A stretch of DNA of 64,000 nt from Bifidobacterium criceti (GCF_002286935.1 NZ_MVOH01000008.1:62001-126000), one strand, 5' to 3'; positions 8,315-17,684 are shown, counted from the stretch's first letter. Notes: a model not told the origin generated them from the sequence alone. Numbers and translations are program-made.

Positions 8315-9574
8315 ATGGCGAACGAGATAGTCAATTCGTCGAACGCAAACGAGGTGGGTGAAAGTGCGAAAGACGTGCGCGGCGGCGGCCACGGACTCGG
8401 ATTGTTCGCGCTCGCCGCCGGCGCATTCGTGTTTGGCGCATCCGAATTCGTGATGATGGGCATCCTGCCGCAAACGGCGCTCGCGATGCGTGCGAGCATC
8501 CCTTTCGCGGGCAATTTCATCTCGGCGTATGCGATCGGCGTATGCGTAGGCACGTTGCTGCTCGTGTTCGGCCGTAGGATTCCGCCACGTTCGCTCATCG
8601 TGATCTTCATGATCATCGCGCTCGTCGGCAATGCGTTGAGCGCCGTCGCCGTGAACGCGCCGATGATGATCGTCGCACGGTTCATCGCCGGCTTCCCGCA
8701 CGGTGCGTTCTTCGGCACGGCGACGCTCATCGCGAAACTGCTCGCCGAACGCGGCAAGGAGGCGCGCGCCGTCTCCGCGATGGTCACCGGACAGACCGTC
8801 GCGAACATGCTCGGCGTTCCCGCCGGCACGTTGCTCGCCGAACATGTGTCGTGGCGGCTCGCGTTCTGCGCGCTCGCTGTGCTCGCCGCGTGCACGGCGG
8901 TCGTCGCGCGCTTCTGGATCCCGCTCATCAAGCCGGTCGCCGACGCCGGTCTGCGCGGACAGTTCCGTTTCCTGCGCAAGCCTGGCCCTTGGTTCGTGCT
9001 TGCCGCCGTGTTCGCCGGCAATACCGGCATATTCTGCTGGTGGAGCTATGTGAGCCCGTGGCTGCAGCGCGAAGGTGGCTGGCCGTCGAACATGGTGTCG
9101 ATGCTGATGATGCTCGCCGGCTTCGGCATGGTCGTCGGTGGCCTGTGCGGGGGAAGGATCGCCGACCATTGGCATGCGGGCGCCACGTCGTCGCTCGGCC
9201 AGTTCGTTGCGATGCTTGGGTTGCTCGCCGCGTTCTTCGTGCCGGGGAACCGCGTCGGCACCGCGGTGCTGACGTTCGTGATCTCGTTCGGTTTGTTCTT
9301 CGTATCCGCGCCGCAGCAGCTGCTTATGGCCGAGTCGGGCAAGGGCGGCGGTGAGCTCATCGGCGGCGCCGCCGTGCAGATCGCGTTCAACTTCGGCAAT
9401 GCGGTCGGTTCGCTCGTCGGTGGCGCGGTACTTGACGCGACGTCGATGGACTACCGGTATCCCGCGCTTGGCGGTGTGCCGTTCGCCGCTGTCGCCGTGC
9501 TGCTGCTCGCGCTGTATGCGCTGCGCTACGAACGCGGTGGCCGCGCGCATATGGATGTGTCACGCACGGTATGA
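8315..9574 (+). CDS. MFS efflux transporter, AraJ/DHA1 type
   Basis: 419 residues with twelve hydrophobic segments. Seen: GASEFVMMGILPQTA in the first helix (characteristic of the AraJ/Cmx group), RFIAGFPHGAFFGTA in the region of helix 4, and motif C-like GVPAGTLLAEHVSWR. These carriers exchange protons for sugars or drugs; the substrate is unknown. ATG 8315 was chosen because GAGGAAG lies 1-7 nt upstream and the protein then begins MANEIVNSS; the frame is open upstream to 8240, across the parS-like palindrome. Confidence 0.85.
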   Translation: MANEIVNSSNANEVGESAKDVRGGGHGLGLFALAAGAFVFGASEFVMMGILPQTALAMRASIPFAGNFISAYAIGVCVGTLLLVFGRRIPPRSLIVIFMIIALVGNALSAVAVNAPMMIVARFIAGFPHGAFFGTATLIAKLLAERGKEARAVSAMVTGQTVANMLGVPAGTLLAEHVSWRLAFCALAVLAACTAVVARFWIPLIKPVADAGLRGQFRFLRKPGPWFVLAAVFAGNTGIFCWWSYVSPWLQREGGWPSNMVSMLMMLAGFGMVVGGLCGGRIADHWHAGATSSLGQFVAMLGLLAAFFVPGNRVGTAVLTFVISFGLFFVSAPQQLLMAESGKGGGELIGGAAVQIAFNFGNAVGSLVGGAVLDATSMDYRYPALGGVPFAAVAVLLLALYALRYERGGRAHMDVSRTV

Positions 9575-9621
9575 GTGTGGGTACATGGGATACCGGGTCG
9601 ACGAACGGCGTCGGTGGCAGC

Positions 9622-9662
9622 CTCACAAATCGCAGATATGGGATGAAAAATCGATTGGTGAG
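9622..9662. other. Hairpin after the MFS gene, shares its arm sequence with hairpins near 53.4 kb
   Basis: CTCACAAATCG (9622-9632) pairs with CGATTGGTGAG (9652-9662) with one mismatch. The arm CCTCACAAATCG recurs at 53351. It may end the MFS transcript. Confidence 0.5.
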
Positions 9663-9732
9663 TTTGTGGGACGGTCATTGTCAGCGCCGACATATGCCAA
9701 ACCGAAGGCGCTGTCCGCGCCAATGCAAAAAG

Positions 9733-9766
9733 TGGCCTGAGCGGTCATCTCAGACCGCTCAGGCCA
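9733..9766 (-). terminator. Terminator of ogt
   Basis: A 14-bp perfect stem (TGGCCTGAGCGGTC and complement), 6-nt loop. On the minus strand it is followed by CTTTTT, as expected 17 nt past the ogt stop. Confidence 0.88.
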
Positions 9767-9782
9767 CAGTGCCGAATCGTGT

Positions 9783-10262
9783 TCACGCTTGCGCGACGCG
9801 CCGCTCAAGCTGCAGCAATGTGCGCTTCATCTCGATGCCGTACGCATAGCCGACGAGATTGCCGTTCGCGCCGATCACACGGTGGCATGGCACGATGAAC
9901 AGGATCGGATTGCGGTTGTTCGCCGAACCCACTGCGCGCACGGCCTTCGGTTTGCCGACCTCTTCGGCGATCTGCGCGTACGTGCGCGTCTCACCGTACG
10001 GGATCCGCAACAGCGCGCGCCATACGGACTGCTGGAACGGTGTGCCGAACGTGAACGCGATCGGCACCGTGAACTCACGCAGCGCGCCCGCGAAGTACTG
10101 TTCAAGTTCGTGGAACGCGAGGTCGGTGAGTTCGGTGGGCTCGCCCGCGCCGTCGGCTGCGTTGTCGTCCCTCGTGACGATGTGCAGTCCTGTGACCGCC
10201 TCGTCCTGCCAATCGATCCTCACCGGACCGTATTCACTGGTATACGTCGCAAAACCCTGCAT
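9783..10262 (-). CDS. ogt: Methylated-DNA--protein-cysteine methyltransferase
   Basis: 159 residues. It removes methyl groups from O6-methylguanine in a suicide reaction. Seen: the active-site motif PCHRVIG with C126, the helix-turn-helix stretch YGETRTYAQIAEEVGKPKA, and RAVGSANNRNPI. Start ATG 10262 has GAGGAGG 6 nt upstream; an ATG at 10283 lacks one. The N-terminal domain is the short Ogt type, without an Ada metal site. Confidence 0.93.
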   Translation of the reverse strand: MQGFATYTSEYGPVRIDWQDEAVTGLHIVTRDDNAADGAGEPTELTDLAFHELEQYFAGALREFTVPIAFTFGTPFQQSVWRALLRIPYGETRTYAQIAEEVGKPKAVRAVGSANNRNPILFIVPCHRVIGANGNLVGYAYGIEMKRTLLQLERRVAQA

Positions 10263-10400
10263 ATCGTCCTCCTCGATGATCATGTGTATGTTGCCATGAT
10301 TATAGGGGCCGGTTTTGGATGGACAAGGGAAAACGTCGAACACTCACCGATTCTGCGTAAAGGCGCGCGGAATTCCACGGTTGTGCGATGCGCGCCTATT

Positions 10401-10434
10401 TTTGGCTGCGCGCGCTGGTTCGCGCGCAGCCAAA
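10401..10434. other. Perfect 14-bp hairpin between ogt and the Asp-box protein gene
   Basis: TTTGGCTGCGCGCG, 6-nt loop, and its exact complement, in a divergent intergenic region (10263-10498). It has no T run on either strand, so an operator or DNA structure is as likely as a terminator. Confidence 0.5.
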
Positions 10435-10486
10435 CATCACAGTGCACATCCGCGCGTGTCATCGACGACCGCGCGATTGTCACGTG

Positions 10487-10492
10487 TAGATT
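10487..10492 (+). promoter_or_regulatory. -10 hexamer placed for a leaderless transcript
   Basis: TAGATT, 6 nt (GGGGAT), then ATG 10499. The surrounding TGTAGA-TTGGG-TATG frame is nearly the same as at htpX. Confidence 0.5.
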
Positions 10493-10498
10493 GGGGAT

Positions 10499-11866
10499 AT
10501 GGGTCGAACACAACAGCCGCAACAGGCACAGGGGGACGGTTCGCATCGTACGCGCGCCATCATCATCGTATGCGCGGTCGTGTTCGCGGTATTGGTCGCT
10601 ATTGGAGTGCGGTTGGGCACATGGTGGCACGCGTACACGGTGCCGCCAATGGCGGGACGGACGATTGCGCGCGCGTCCTCGGATAGTACGGTGACCGACG
10701 ACGTGTCGCAATGGTACAGCCAATGGATGGGACGACAAAAGGAGATCGGCGTCGCGCCGCAGTACCAGTTGCGTTCGGTGCACGTGCGCGACGTGCAGCG
10801 GCTGCCGGGCATCGCGTCACGGTACGACGAATCCGATGGGCGGAACATCTATGTGCAGCTCGACGCGACCGTGTGGGCGAGGTTCGCGTCGATGCAACGC
10901 GTCACCGACGTGCCTGGATGCCAGACGTACGGGGTGGAATCGGGCATCAACGAATCGTGTGTGTTCGAGCTCGAGCCGCAACGGGATGGCTACCGCATCG
11001 TGCAGGTGATGGAACCGATCGTCTACCAACGTTTGGCGCATCCTGAGGAGTTCGAGAAGACGGAGCCGGATCCGACGGCCCCGGTGCTCGACGGGCACAA
11101 CGGATACCGTCTGTCCCAGGAACGGCTCGAAGTGACCTATGACGGCGGCACGACGTGGCACGAGGTTCCCGATGGTGTCGAACGAATCGTCGGCGGCATC
11201 AATGCGAACACGACGTTGTGGCTCGAACCGTCGATGTATGTGATCACACCGCGGTTCACGGCGTTCGTCGGATACGATGACGGTGCGCATACTGCGGAAC
11301 TCATCTATTCGTGGGACGCTGGCTCGACGTGGCTCACGTCGGTTGTGGGAACAGGTGTGCAGGCGCCCTCCTATATCTCCGTCGTCGGCGACACCATCGT
11401 GGCCGCGTATGGGTATGGCGTCGCGGCCGGTTCGGTCGGGTATGCGATGGCCGCGTCCACGTTGTCCGCATTGCGCGCGCATGCTGAGGGTGTGTGGCGG
11501 AACGTGCCGATGTTCATGCAGTATCCGTCGAATCTGACGATCGTGGGATTGGTTGATGATACGACGGTGCTCGTCGGGCAGACCGGTTCGCTCCACGTCT
11601 CATCGGACTCCGGTGCCACGTGGCGCGCGCTGGGCATACCGAAGGAACCTGGTCTGGAAGACAAACTGGGATACTACCCGTTCGATACGCCGACGCGTGT
11701 GTGGACGGAGAATGGTACGTCCTATCTTGCGATAGGGCAGGGCGATGATGCCGATTACACGCTGGATGGCGCAATCATGGAAGCGGTGTTCTCATACGAC
11801 CCAGCCGACGACACGTTCGCGTTCGTCAGGGAGCGGCCTGCGCCCGCGCCCACACTCGCCGGGTGA
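10499..11866 (+). CDS. Membrane-anchored protein with Asp-box (sialidase-like/BNR) repeats
   Basis: 455 residues. A Gln-rich cytoplasmic start is followed by one membrane helix (IIIVCAVVFAVLVAIGV, residues ~20-37); the rest is predicted outside the cell. At least three Asp-box motifs (S/T-x-D-x-G-x-T-W) are visible: TYDGGTTW, SWDAGSTW and SSDSGATW, spaced ~60-100 residues apart as in beta-propellers. These repeats occur in sialidases and in many non-enzymatic propellers. I see no FRIP motif or arginine triad, so sialidase activity is not supported. It stands alone on its strand. Confidence 0.65.
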   Translation: MGRTQQPQQAQGDGSHRTRAIIIVCAVVFAVLVAIGVRLGTWWHAYTVPPMAGRTIARASSDSTVTDDVSQWYSQWMGRQKEIGVAPQYQLRSVHVRDVQRLPGIASRYDESDGRNIYVQLDATVWARFASMQRVTDVPGCQTYGVESGINESCVFELEPQRDGYRIVQVMEPIVYQRLAHPEEFEKTEPDPTAPVLDGHNGYRLSQERLEVTYDGGTTWHEVPDGVERIVGGINANTTLWLEPSMYVITPRFTAFVGYDDGAHTAELIYSWDAGSTWLTSVVGTGVQAPSYISVVGDTIVAAYGYGVAAGSVGYAMAASTLSALRAHAEGVWRNVPMFMQYPSNLTIVGLVDDTTVLVGQTGSLHVSSDSGATWRALGIPKEPGLEDKLGYYPFDTPTRVWTENGTSYLAIGQGDDADYTLDGAIMEAVFSYDPADDTFAFVRERPAPAPTLAG

Positions 11867-11940
11867 ACGGTGCTGCTTACTGCGCCCCGTCCGCCCAGTC
11901 CGATCGCCGAACGGTCCATCGGCGCAGGTCGCGCCGCCTT

Positions 11941-12321
11941 CTAGCCGAGATGCAGCAGGCACATCATCGGCAGCGAGAAGCATACGCAGAACCCGCATAG
12001 ACCTGTCACAACCGTCACGGCGGGGCGGATGAGCGATTTCCATCCGCCCATACGCCCTTGCGGGCGGTTGCGCCGTTCGAGCACGGCGGCGGCGATCCAG
12101 CAGGCGAGGCCAACGATTGTGCCGGCGACGAGCATCCATACGTTCGTCGTCGAACGGTCGAGCCATGCGTCGATCGCGTCGTTCGGTGCGCCGTCGAATG
12201 ACGACAGCAGCACCGGCATGACAAGCGCATAGCCGACGATGATGAGCGCGGCGACCGCGACGAGCACCGTCTTCGGGCGCCTGTTCGCGGGTGTGGCGTT
12301 GTATGGGTCGTGGGTCATCAT
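11941..12321 (-). CDS. Small membrane protein, three hydrophobic segments, unknown function
   Basis: 126 residues from ATG 12321 (or 12318; two adjacent ATGs), with AAGG and AAGGAG upstream. Three hydrophobic segments: VLVAVAALIIVGYALVMPVL, VWMLVAGTIVGLACWIAAAV and VVTGLCGFCVCFSLPMMC. The first 20 residues are polar (MTHDPYNATPANRRPKT). It begins 7 nt after the stop of the polysaccharide deacetylase gene, so the two are one operon. No family recognised. Confidence 0.7.
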   Translation of the reverse strand: MMTHDPYNATPANRRPKTVLVAVAALIIVGYALVMPVLLSSFDGAPNDAIDAWLDRSTTNVWMLVAGTIVGLACWIAAAVLERRNRPQGRMGGWKSLIRPAVTVVTGLCGFCVCFSLPMMCLLHLG

Positions 12322-12328
12322 CGGCCTT

Positions 12329-13690
12329 CTACTCCTTGCCTTGAGCGGGTTTCGGAACGCCGCCCATCTCACACAATTCGTCGATCGTGACGAATGAATA
12401 CCCCTGTTTCCTCAGGTCATCGATGATGCTGGGGAGTGCCTGGATGTCCTGTGTGCGGTTGCCGCCGCCGGCGTGCATCAGTGCAACCGCGCCGTTGTAC
12501 GCGTTCTTGAGGACCTCATCGTGGATCGCCTTCGCACCCGGGCGTTTCCAATCGAGCGTATCGATGCTCCACAGCACGTTCATATCGACGATGTCGGCCG
12601 TGTCCTTCCACTGCTGCACGCCGAACGCGCCGTACGGCGCGCGCAGCACACGCGTCTTCGTGTCGCTCGCATTCTCCAGATCGTCGAAACTCGTCAGAAT
12701 CTCCTTGCGCAGCTCATCGCGCGACATGTCCGGCATATACGGATGGCTCACGCTGTGCGACGCGACCTGGTGCCCCTCCTTGACCATGCGCTGTTCGAGC
12801 TGCGGATAGGCGAGCGCCTCCTCGCCGAGGTCGAAGAACGTCGCCTTGACCTTCTTCTCTTTGAGGATGTCGAGGATCCTGCCGGTGTATTGACTTGGGC
12901 CGTCGTCGAACGTGAGCGCGATGACCTTCTTGCCTTCCGGCTGTGGCGCGAACGATTTGACGGTGAGGTTCCTCATCGGTTTCGTCTCTTGGTGGACGAC
13001 TTCCTCTTTCGACCGTTTGCCGATCCAGACTTCCTCCTCGCCGTCCTCTCCCTGTTGGGTAACGACCTGGATCGGTCCGTTGTTGAGGTTGATGTCGGTG
13101 CCGTAGTGCTTCGTGCGCGTTTCGCTCACGTGTGCCTCGGTGATATCCTTGCCCGGTGTGACCGTCATCTCCCTCGCGTCCGCGATCGTCGTCACCGCGT
13201 AGTCGTTGACGGGAACGGCGGTGCCGTTGACGCTTACGGAGACGGGCGCGCCGCCGTTGTTGTCGAGGACTTTTCCTTTGAGCGAGAGCAGGCGTCCGCG
13301 TGTGCGTCCGAAGTCGTCGTTCGCATCGAGGAACGTCTGGATCGTCGTGTCGGCGCGCGCCGAGACCTCGGTGCCGTCGACGCTCACGTGCACGGTGCGC
13401 CAACGTGTCTGCCACATCCACCACGCGCCCGCGGCGAGTGCGACGACGGCGAGTGCGACGATGACGGTCACGAACGCCGTCGCGACGGCGCCCATCTTCT
13501 TCCGTGGTGGTTTCGGTGGTTTCGCGCTCCCGTCGAACCCGATCTCCTCGACGTCCGCGTTCACCGTCGTGTCCCATGTGCGGACCGCAGCCTCGTCGAC
13601 GTCGCCGTTGCCATCGATATCCAACGATTCGAGTTCCTCGGCATCGTCGTATCCGCTGTTGAAGTTGTAGTCGTCGCTGCTGCTCGTCAC
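12329..13690 (-). CDS. Membrane-anchored polysaccharide deacetylase (NodB/CE4)
   Basis: 453 residues from GTG 13690, chosen for GGGGAGG 9 nt upstream; ATG 13750 is an alternative. Order: acidic cytoplasmic N-terminus, basic PPRKKM, one membrane helix (residues ~95-117), a ~150-residue outer region with ubiquitin-like repeats similar to DUF348/G5 parts of wall proteins, and a C-terminal NodB domain. NodB motifs: LTFDDGPS (base and metal Asp), SHSVSHP (metal His pair), RAPYGAFG, DTLDWKRPG, and LMHAGGGNR where LLHD is usual. The family deacetylates peptidoglycan or other wall polymers, which often gives lysozyme resistance. Confidence 0.85.
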   Translation of the reverse strand: MTSSSDDYNFNSGYDDAEELESLDIDGNGDVDEAAVRTWDTTVNADVEEIGFDGSAKPPKPPRKKMGAVATAFVTVIVALAVVALAAGAWWMWQTRWRTVHVSVDGTEVSARADTTIQTFLDANDDFGRTRGRLLSLKGKVLDNNGGAPVSVSVNGTAVPVNDYAVTTIADAREMTVTPGKDITEAHVSETRTKHYGTDINLNNGPIQVVTQQGEDGEEEVWIGKRSKEEVVHQETKPMRNLTVKSFAPQPEGKKVIALTFDDGPSQYTGRILDILKEKKVKATFFDLGEEALAYPQLEQRMVKEGHQVASHSVSHPYMPDMSRDELRKEILTSFDDLENASDTKTRVLRAPYGAFGVQQWKDTADIVDMNVLWSIDTLDWKRPGAKAIHDEVLKNAYNGAVALMHAGGGNRTQDIQALPSIIDDLRKQGYSFVTIDELCEMGGVPKPAQGKE

Positions 13691-13780
13691 CGCGTATCGC
13701 CTCCCCACACCACGGTTGGCTGTGCTGTCTTCGTTTGCCAAGCTTAGCATTGCACACGTAAGCTGTCCCCGACCGCATTG

Positions 13781-13810
13781 CGGTACGCTGAGCGTGTGCT
13801 CAGCGTACCG
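13781..13810. repeat. Palindromic repeat, family A copy 1
   Basis: CGGTACGCTGAGC, loop GTGT, perfect complement. The same palindrome with variations occurs at 23956, 24009, 42593 and 51661. It lies between the divergent deacetylase and fba genes. Confidence 0.75.
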
Positions 13811-13861
13811 TGGTGTGGTTTCGCAGTGAGCGCGCAGGGCATGGCGTGCACGGCGACGCCA

Positions 13862-13867
13862 TAAGAT
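13862..13867 (+). promoter_or_regulatory. -10 hexamer placed for a leaderless fba transcript
   Basis: TAAGAT, 6 nt (GGAGAC), then ATG 13874. The GGAG is only 2 nt from the ATG, too close for a normal Shine-Dalgarno. Confidence 0.5.
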
Positions 13868-13873
13868 GGAGAC

Positions 13874-14938
13874 ATGACTATCGCAACACCGGAACGGTAC
13901 GCGCAGATGCTTGACGCCGCGCGGCAGGGTGGGTACGCATACCCTGCAATCAATGTCACGAGTTCGCAGACGCTCAACGCCGCGCTGCAGGGCCTCGCGG
14001 AAGCCGAATCGGACGGCATCATCCAAGTGTCCGTCGGCGGTGCCGCCTACTTCTCCGGACAACGTGTGCTCGACCGTGTGACCGGGTCGCTCGCGTTCGC
14101 CGCGTTCGCGCACGAAGTCGCGCGCAAATACCCGAACATCACCGTCGCATTGCACACCGACCATTGTGCGAAGCAGTATTTGGACGAATGGTTGCGCCCG
14201 CTCCTCGACATCGAGATCGACGAGGTCGCGCACGGCCGCGAACCGCTGTTCCAGTCGCATATGTGGGACGGTTCGACGGTGCCGCTCACCGAGAACCTCG
14301 AGATCGCGCGCGAACTGCTCGACAAATCGATCAAGGCGCACACGGTGCTCGAGATCGAGATCGGCGCGGTCGGCGGCGAAGAGGACGGGCACAGCGCGGA
14401 GATCAACGACAAACTGTATTCAAGTGTCGATGACGGCATCGCCGTCGCGCGCGCGCTCGGACTTGGCGGCCGTGGGCGCTATATGGCGGCGTTCACGTTC
14501 GGCAATGTGCACGGCGCATACAAGCCCGGGGTCGTCAAACTGCGTCCGCAGTTGCTTGGGGAGATCCAGCACGGTGTGTGGGAACACGCGCGCGGCGGCG
14601 ACCTCGGTGTCGCGCTCGACGCGAACGTTCCTGACGGCAAACCGTTCGAATTGGTCTTCCACGGTGGTTCCGGATCGACTCCCGAGGAGATCGCCGAAGC
14701 CGTTTCGTATGGCGTCGTCAAGATGAACATCGATACCGATACACAGTATGCGTTCACGCGCGCGATCGCGGACCATATGTTCCGCCATTACGACGAAGTG
14801 CTCAAAGTGGACGGTGAGGTCGGCGACAAGAAGATGTACGATCCGCGTTCGTGGGGCAAGGAAGCGGAGGAGTCGATGGCCGCGCGCGTCGTCGAGGCGT
14901 GCCGGGAGCTTGGTTCCGCGGGGCGCGCGCTCAAGTAG
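13874..14938 (+). CDS. fba: Fructose-bisphosphate aldolase, class II
   Basis: 354 residues. It cleaves fructose-1,6-bisphosphate to DHAP and GAP, or makes it in gluconeogenesis. Seen: YAYPAINVTSSQTLNAAL near the N-terminus, the metal/catalytic stretch LHTDHC (H94, D96), EIEIGAVGGEEDG (metal ligand Glu), the HGAYKPG motif (His), and FHGGSGST for phosphate binding. The length and HGAYKPG loop fit the class IIA actinobacterial type. It stands alone, followed by a hairpin and purA. Confidence 0.95.
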   Translation: MTIATPERYAQMLDAARQGGYAYPAINVTSSQTLNAALQGLAEAESDGIIQVSVGGAAYFSGQRVLDRVTGSLAFAAFAHEVARKYPNITVALHTDHCAKQYLDEWLRPLLDIEIDEVAHGREPLFQSHMWDGSTVPLTENLEIARELLDKSIKAHTVLEIEIGAVGGEEDGHSAEINDKLYSSVDDGIAVARALGLGGRGRYMAAFTFGNVHGAYKPGVVKLRPQLLGEIQHGVWEHARGGDLGVALDANVPDGKPFELVFHGGSGSTPEEIAEAVSYGVVKMNIDTDTQYAFTRAIADHMFRHYDEVLKVDGEVGDKKMYDPRSWGKEAEESMAARVVEACRELGSAGRALK

Positions 14939-14982
14939 TGCGCGACCGCCTTCGCGGTGGGGAAACCGTGTTGGGGGAGGCT

Positions 14983-15012
14983 CTCTACGCGGGTGATGCG
15001 GCATGCGTAGAG
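14983..15012. other. Hairpin between fba and purA, possible terminator
   Basis: CTCTACGC (14983-14990) and GCGTAGAG (15005-15012) form a stem with a 14-nt loop. There is no clear T run. TAATCT at 15022-15027 is a likely -10 for purA. Confidence 0.45.
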
Positions 15013-15065
15013 GGCCTACGGTAATCTGTCCACGGCGGACTCGCAAGAACCAGCGGAGGTGGAGC

Positions 15066-16352
15066 ATGCCAGGAATCGTCTTGATCGGTGCCCAGTGGGG
15101 TGACGAAGGAAAAGGCAAGGCAACCGATCTCATCGGAACGAAGGTCGATTACGTCGCCCGGTTCAACGGCGGCAACAACGCCGGCCATACGGTCGTCGTC
15201 GGCGACGAATCGTACGCGCTGCACCTGCTGCCGTCCGGCATCATCAGCCCGAAGGCGACGCCCGTCATCGGCAATGGCGTCGTCGTCGACCCGGAAGTGC
15301 TCTTCGAGGAGATCGACGGCCTCGAAAGCCGTGGCATCGACTGCTCGCGCCTTCTTGTGAGCGAATCGGCGAATGTCATCGCGCCATACCACCGCATGAT
15401 CGACAAGGTCACCGAACGCTTCGCCGGCAAGAAGAAGATCGGCACGACGGGCCGCGGCATCGGCCCCGCCTACGCGGACAAGATCAACCGCATCGGCATC
15501 CGCGTCGCCGACCTCTTCGACGAAGAGCATCTGCGCGACAAAGTCGAGAACGCGTTGCGCCAGAAGAACCAGATGCTCGTCAAACTCTATAACCGCCGTC
15601 CCGTCGACGTCGATGCGACCGTCGAGGAACTGCTCAAGCTCGGAGAACGCCTCAAGCCGTACGTCGCGAACACGTCGCTCGTGCTCAACCAGGCGCTCGA
15701 CGACGGTAAGACCGTGCTCTTCGAAGGCGGCCAGGCGACGATGCTCGACATCGACCACGGCACATATCCCTTCGTCACGTCGTCGAACCCAACGGCCGGC
15801 GGCGCATGCACCGGCACGGGCGTGGGCCCGACGAAGATCGACCGTGTCATCGGCGTCTCGAAGGCGTATGTGACGCGCGTCGGCGAAGGCCCGTTCCCGA
15901 CTGAGCTGTTCGACGACTGGGGCGATTGGCTGCGCGCTCAGGGCCACGAATACGGCGTGACGACGGGCCGTCCGCGCCGCTGCGGTTGGTTCGACGCCGT
16001 CGTCAACCGGTATGCGACGCAGGTGAACGGCCTGACCGACATCGTGCTCACGAAGCTCGATGTGCTCACCGGCCTTGAGGAGATCCCGATCTGCGTCGCC
16101 TACGACGTGGACGGTGTGCGCTATGACGACATGCCGACCGACCAGGTCGCGTTCGCCGCCGCGAAGCCGATCTACGAGACGATGCCGGGCTGGACCGAGG
16201 ACATCTCACAGGTGCACCGGTTCGAAGACCTTCCGGCGAACTGCCAGGCCTATGTCAAGCGCCTCGAGGAGCTTTCGAACTGCCGCATCTCGGTCATCGG
16301 CACCGGTCCGCAGCGCGACCACATCATCCAGATCCATTCGCTCATCGACTGA
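15066..16352 (+). CDS. purA: Adenylosuccinate synthetase
   Basis: 428 residues. GTP-dependent step from IMP and aspartate to adenylosuccinate in AMP synthesis. Seen: QWGDEGKGK (GTP/IMP loop with catalytic Asp) near the N-terminus, [37 protein letters not shown], and the C-terminal GTGPQRD. GGAGGTGGAGC directly precedes ATG 15066; the [15 protein letters not shown] start is standard. Confidence 0.97.
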   Translation: MPGIVLIGAQWGDEGKGKATDLIGTKVDYVARFNGGNNAGHTVVVGDESYALHLLPSGIISPKATPVIGNGVVVDPEVLFEEIDGLESRGIDCSRLLVSESANVIAPYHRMIDKVTERFAGKKKIGTTGRGIGPAYADKINRIGIRVADLFDEEHLRDKVENALRQKNQMLVKLYNRRPVDVDATVEELLKLGERLKPYVANTSLVLNQALDDGKTVLFEGGQATMLDIDHGTYPFVTSSNPTAGGACTGTGVGPTKIDRVIGVSKAYVTRVGEGPFPTELFDDWGDWLRAQGHEYGVTTGRPRRCGWFDAVVNRYATQVNGLTDIVLTKLDVLTGLEEIPICVAYDVDGVRYDDMPTDQVAFAAAKPIYETMPGWTEDISQVHRFEDLPANCQAYVKRLEELSNCRISVIGTGPQRDHIIQIHSLID

Positions 16353-16391
16353 TTCCGATTCATCCACGGTCGTACGACACATGCACAACGG

Positions 16392-16426
16392 GCGCCGGGC
16401 CGTCCACAACAAGGGCCGACCGGCGC
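16392..16426 (+). terminator. Likely terminator of purA
   Basis: GCGCCGG and CCGGCGC with inner GGCC pairing form an interrupted stem, followed by TCTT. The 151-nt gap to crcB shows no fluoride riboswitch that I can recognise. Confidence 0.5.
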
Positions 16427-16503
16427 TCTTCCATGTTCCAAGGGTTATCATGGTCAGCACACGCCTAAACCCAGAGCTGTATTGAGGCGGTGAACATCCA
16501 CAT

Positions 16504-17310
16504 ATGAACACGCACATCAACGACAACCAAGACACGCATACGCAGGCCGCGGATTCCTCCGGGGCCGGTTTCGATGCCGCCGAGGACACCGGCGACCTTC
16601 GCAAGGAGCTCATGCAGCCCCATCCGACGGGCGCCGCCGCCGCGCGCAAACCGCCGAGCGTCCCGCTCGCGCCGATGAAACGCATGCAGGCGAAGTTCAA
16701 CCCGCTCGCCGACGGCATGGTCTACCTCGTCGTGTTCCTCGGCGGCTGCGTCGGCACGGCATTGCGGTACGGGCTGTGGCTCACGCTGCCGTACCCGGGT
16801 TCCGATTCCCCGGTGTGGATGGCGTTCCATCCGGCCACGTTCATCGCGAACATGATCGCATGCTTCCTGTTCGCGCTCCTCACGTCCTATATGTCGCAGG
16901 CGATCTGGATCCGCAAACGTGTGCGCCAGCTGACGAGCCGCGGCCTTGGCATGGGCATGTGCGGTGGGTTCTCGACATTGTCCGCGATGATGGTTGAGGA
17001 CATCACGGCGCTCCATAACAGTGGATACCTGAGTTTCATCATCTACACAATCCTCAGTTTCATCGCCGGCATCGCCGTCGCATGGTTCGGGTCGTGGCTT
17101 GGTCTCAAGCTCACGTCGGTGCGTTCCGCGAGTCTTGCCGTCGCCGACGCGCTGCGGCATCAGGAGCAGCCGAAACCGGCGATTGGCGTGCGTGTGCCGA
17201 CCGATACGGACGCCGATGCTGCGCCGATGATGCCGCACGGCGATCCCAATCCGCAGACCGATGAGATTCCCGTCGTCCACGCTGATCCGCTCACCGGGGA
17301 GGTGAAATGA
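16504..17310 (+). CDS. crcB: Fluoride channel subunit CrcB/Fluc, extended
   Basis: 268 residues; the CrcB core (residues ~75-205) has four membrane segments, with the family pattern GGCVGTALRYGLW, FIANMIACFLFALL (pore Asn) and GMCGGFSTLSAMMVED. Fluc proteins export fluoride as dual-topology dimers. This copy has a 70-residue polar N-terminus and a 60-residue polar C-terminus, both unusual for a ~125-residue family. It overlaps the next crcB by 4 nt; the two probably form a heterodimer. Confidence 0.88.
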   Translation: MNTHINDNQDTHTQAADSSGAGFDAAEDTGDLRKELMQPHPTGAAAARKPPSVPLAPMKRMQAKFNPLADGMVYLVVFLGGCVGTALRYGLWLTLPYPGSDSPVWMAFHPATFIANMIACFLFALLTSYMSQAIWIRKRVRQLTSRGLGMGMCGGFSTLSAMMVEDITALHNSGYLSFIIYTILSFIAGIAVAWFGSWLGLKLTSVRSASLAVADALRHQEQPKPAIGVRVPTDTDADAAPMMPHGDPNPQTDEIPVVHADPLTGEVK

Positions 17311-17684
17311 TGGGGGAGTTCCTGCTCGTATGCGCATGTGGTGGCCTGGGCGCCGTCGCGCGGTTCGTGCTGAACACGTCGATTCAGCGTTGGTGGAACC
17401 GTGTCTTCCCGCTGTCGACGCTCGTCATCAACATCACCGCCGCGTTCTTCGCCGGCATCGCCGCGTCCGCCTATTTCTACCAGACCGTTGGGTATTTCAC
17501 GTATCTGCTGTTCGTCGCCGGCTTCCTCGGTGGGTTCTCGACGTTCTCGACCGCGATCAACGAAATGGTCTCGCTCGCGAAAAGCAACCGCATCGTCATG
17601 GCGCTCGGCTATTTCGCTGCGACCGTCATCATCCCGTTCCTGATGATCGTCCTCGGATGGTGGATCGGTGCGATGGGACGCTGA
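17307..17684 (+). CDS. crcB: Fluoride channel subunit CrcB/Fluc, short partner
   Basis: 125 residues, normal family length, four membrane segments. Seen: CGGLGAVARFVLN, TLVINITAAFFAG (pore Asn) and GFLGGFSTFSTAINE (Phe-rich track). It starts in the stop codon of the upstream crcB (ATGA), with GGGGAGG upstream, so the pair is translationally coupled. Confidence 0.93.
   Translation: MMGEFLLVCACGGLGAVARFVLNTSIQRWWNRVFPLSTLVINITAAFFAGIAASAYFYQTVGYFTYLLFVAGFLGGFSTFSTAINEMVSLAKSNRIVMALGYFAATVIIPFLMIVLGWWIGAMGR

Noticed and set aside
10499..11866. Annotation as exo-alpha-sialidase
   Set aside because: Asp-boxes alone do not show sialidase activity; the FRIP motif and catalytic residues are not visible.
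12329..14392. A minus-strand open frame of 687 codons extending over the start of fba
   Set aside because: Only the part from 13690 has deacetylase motifs and a ribosome-binding site; the upstream part is antisense to fba and has no start signal.
16353..16503. Possible fluoride riboswitch before crcB
   Set aside because: The conserved GATG, CGCC and CTGATGA elements are not present; only a purA terminator-like hairpin is seen.
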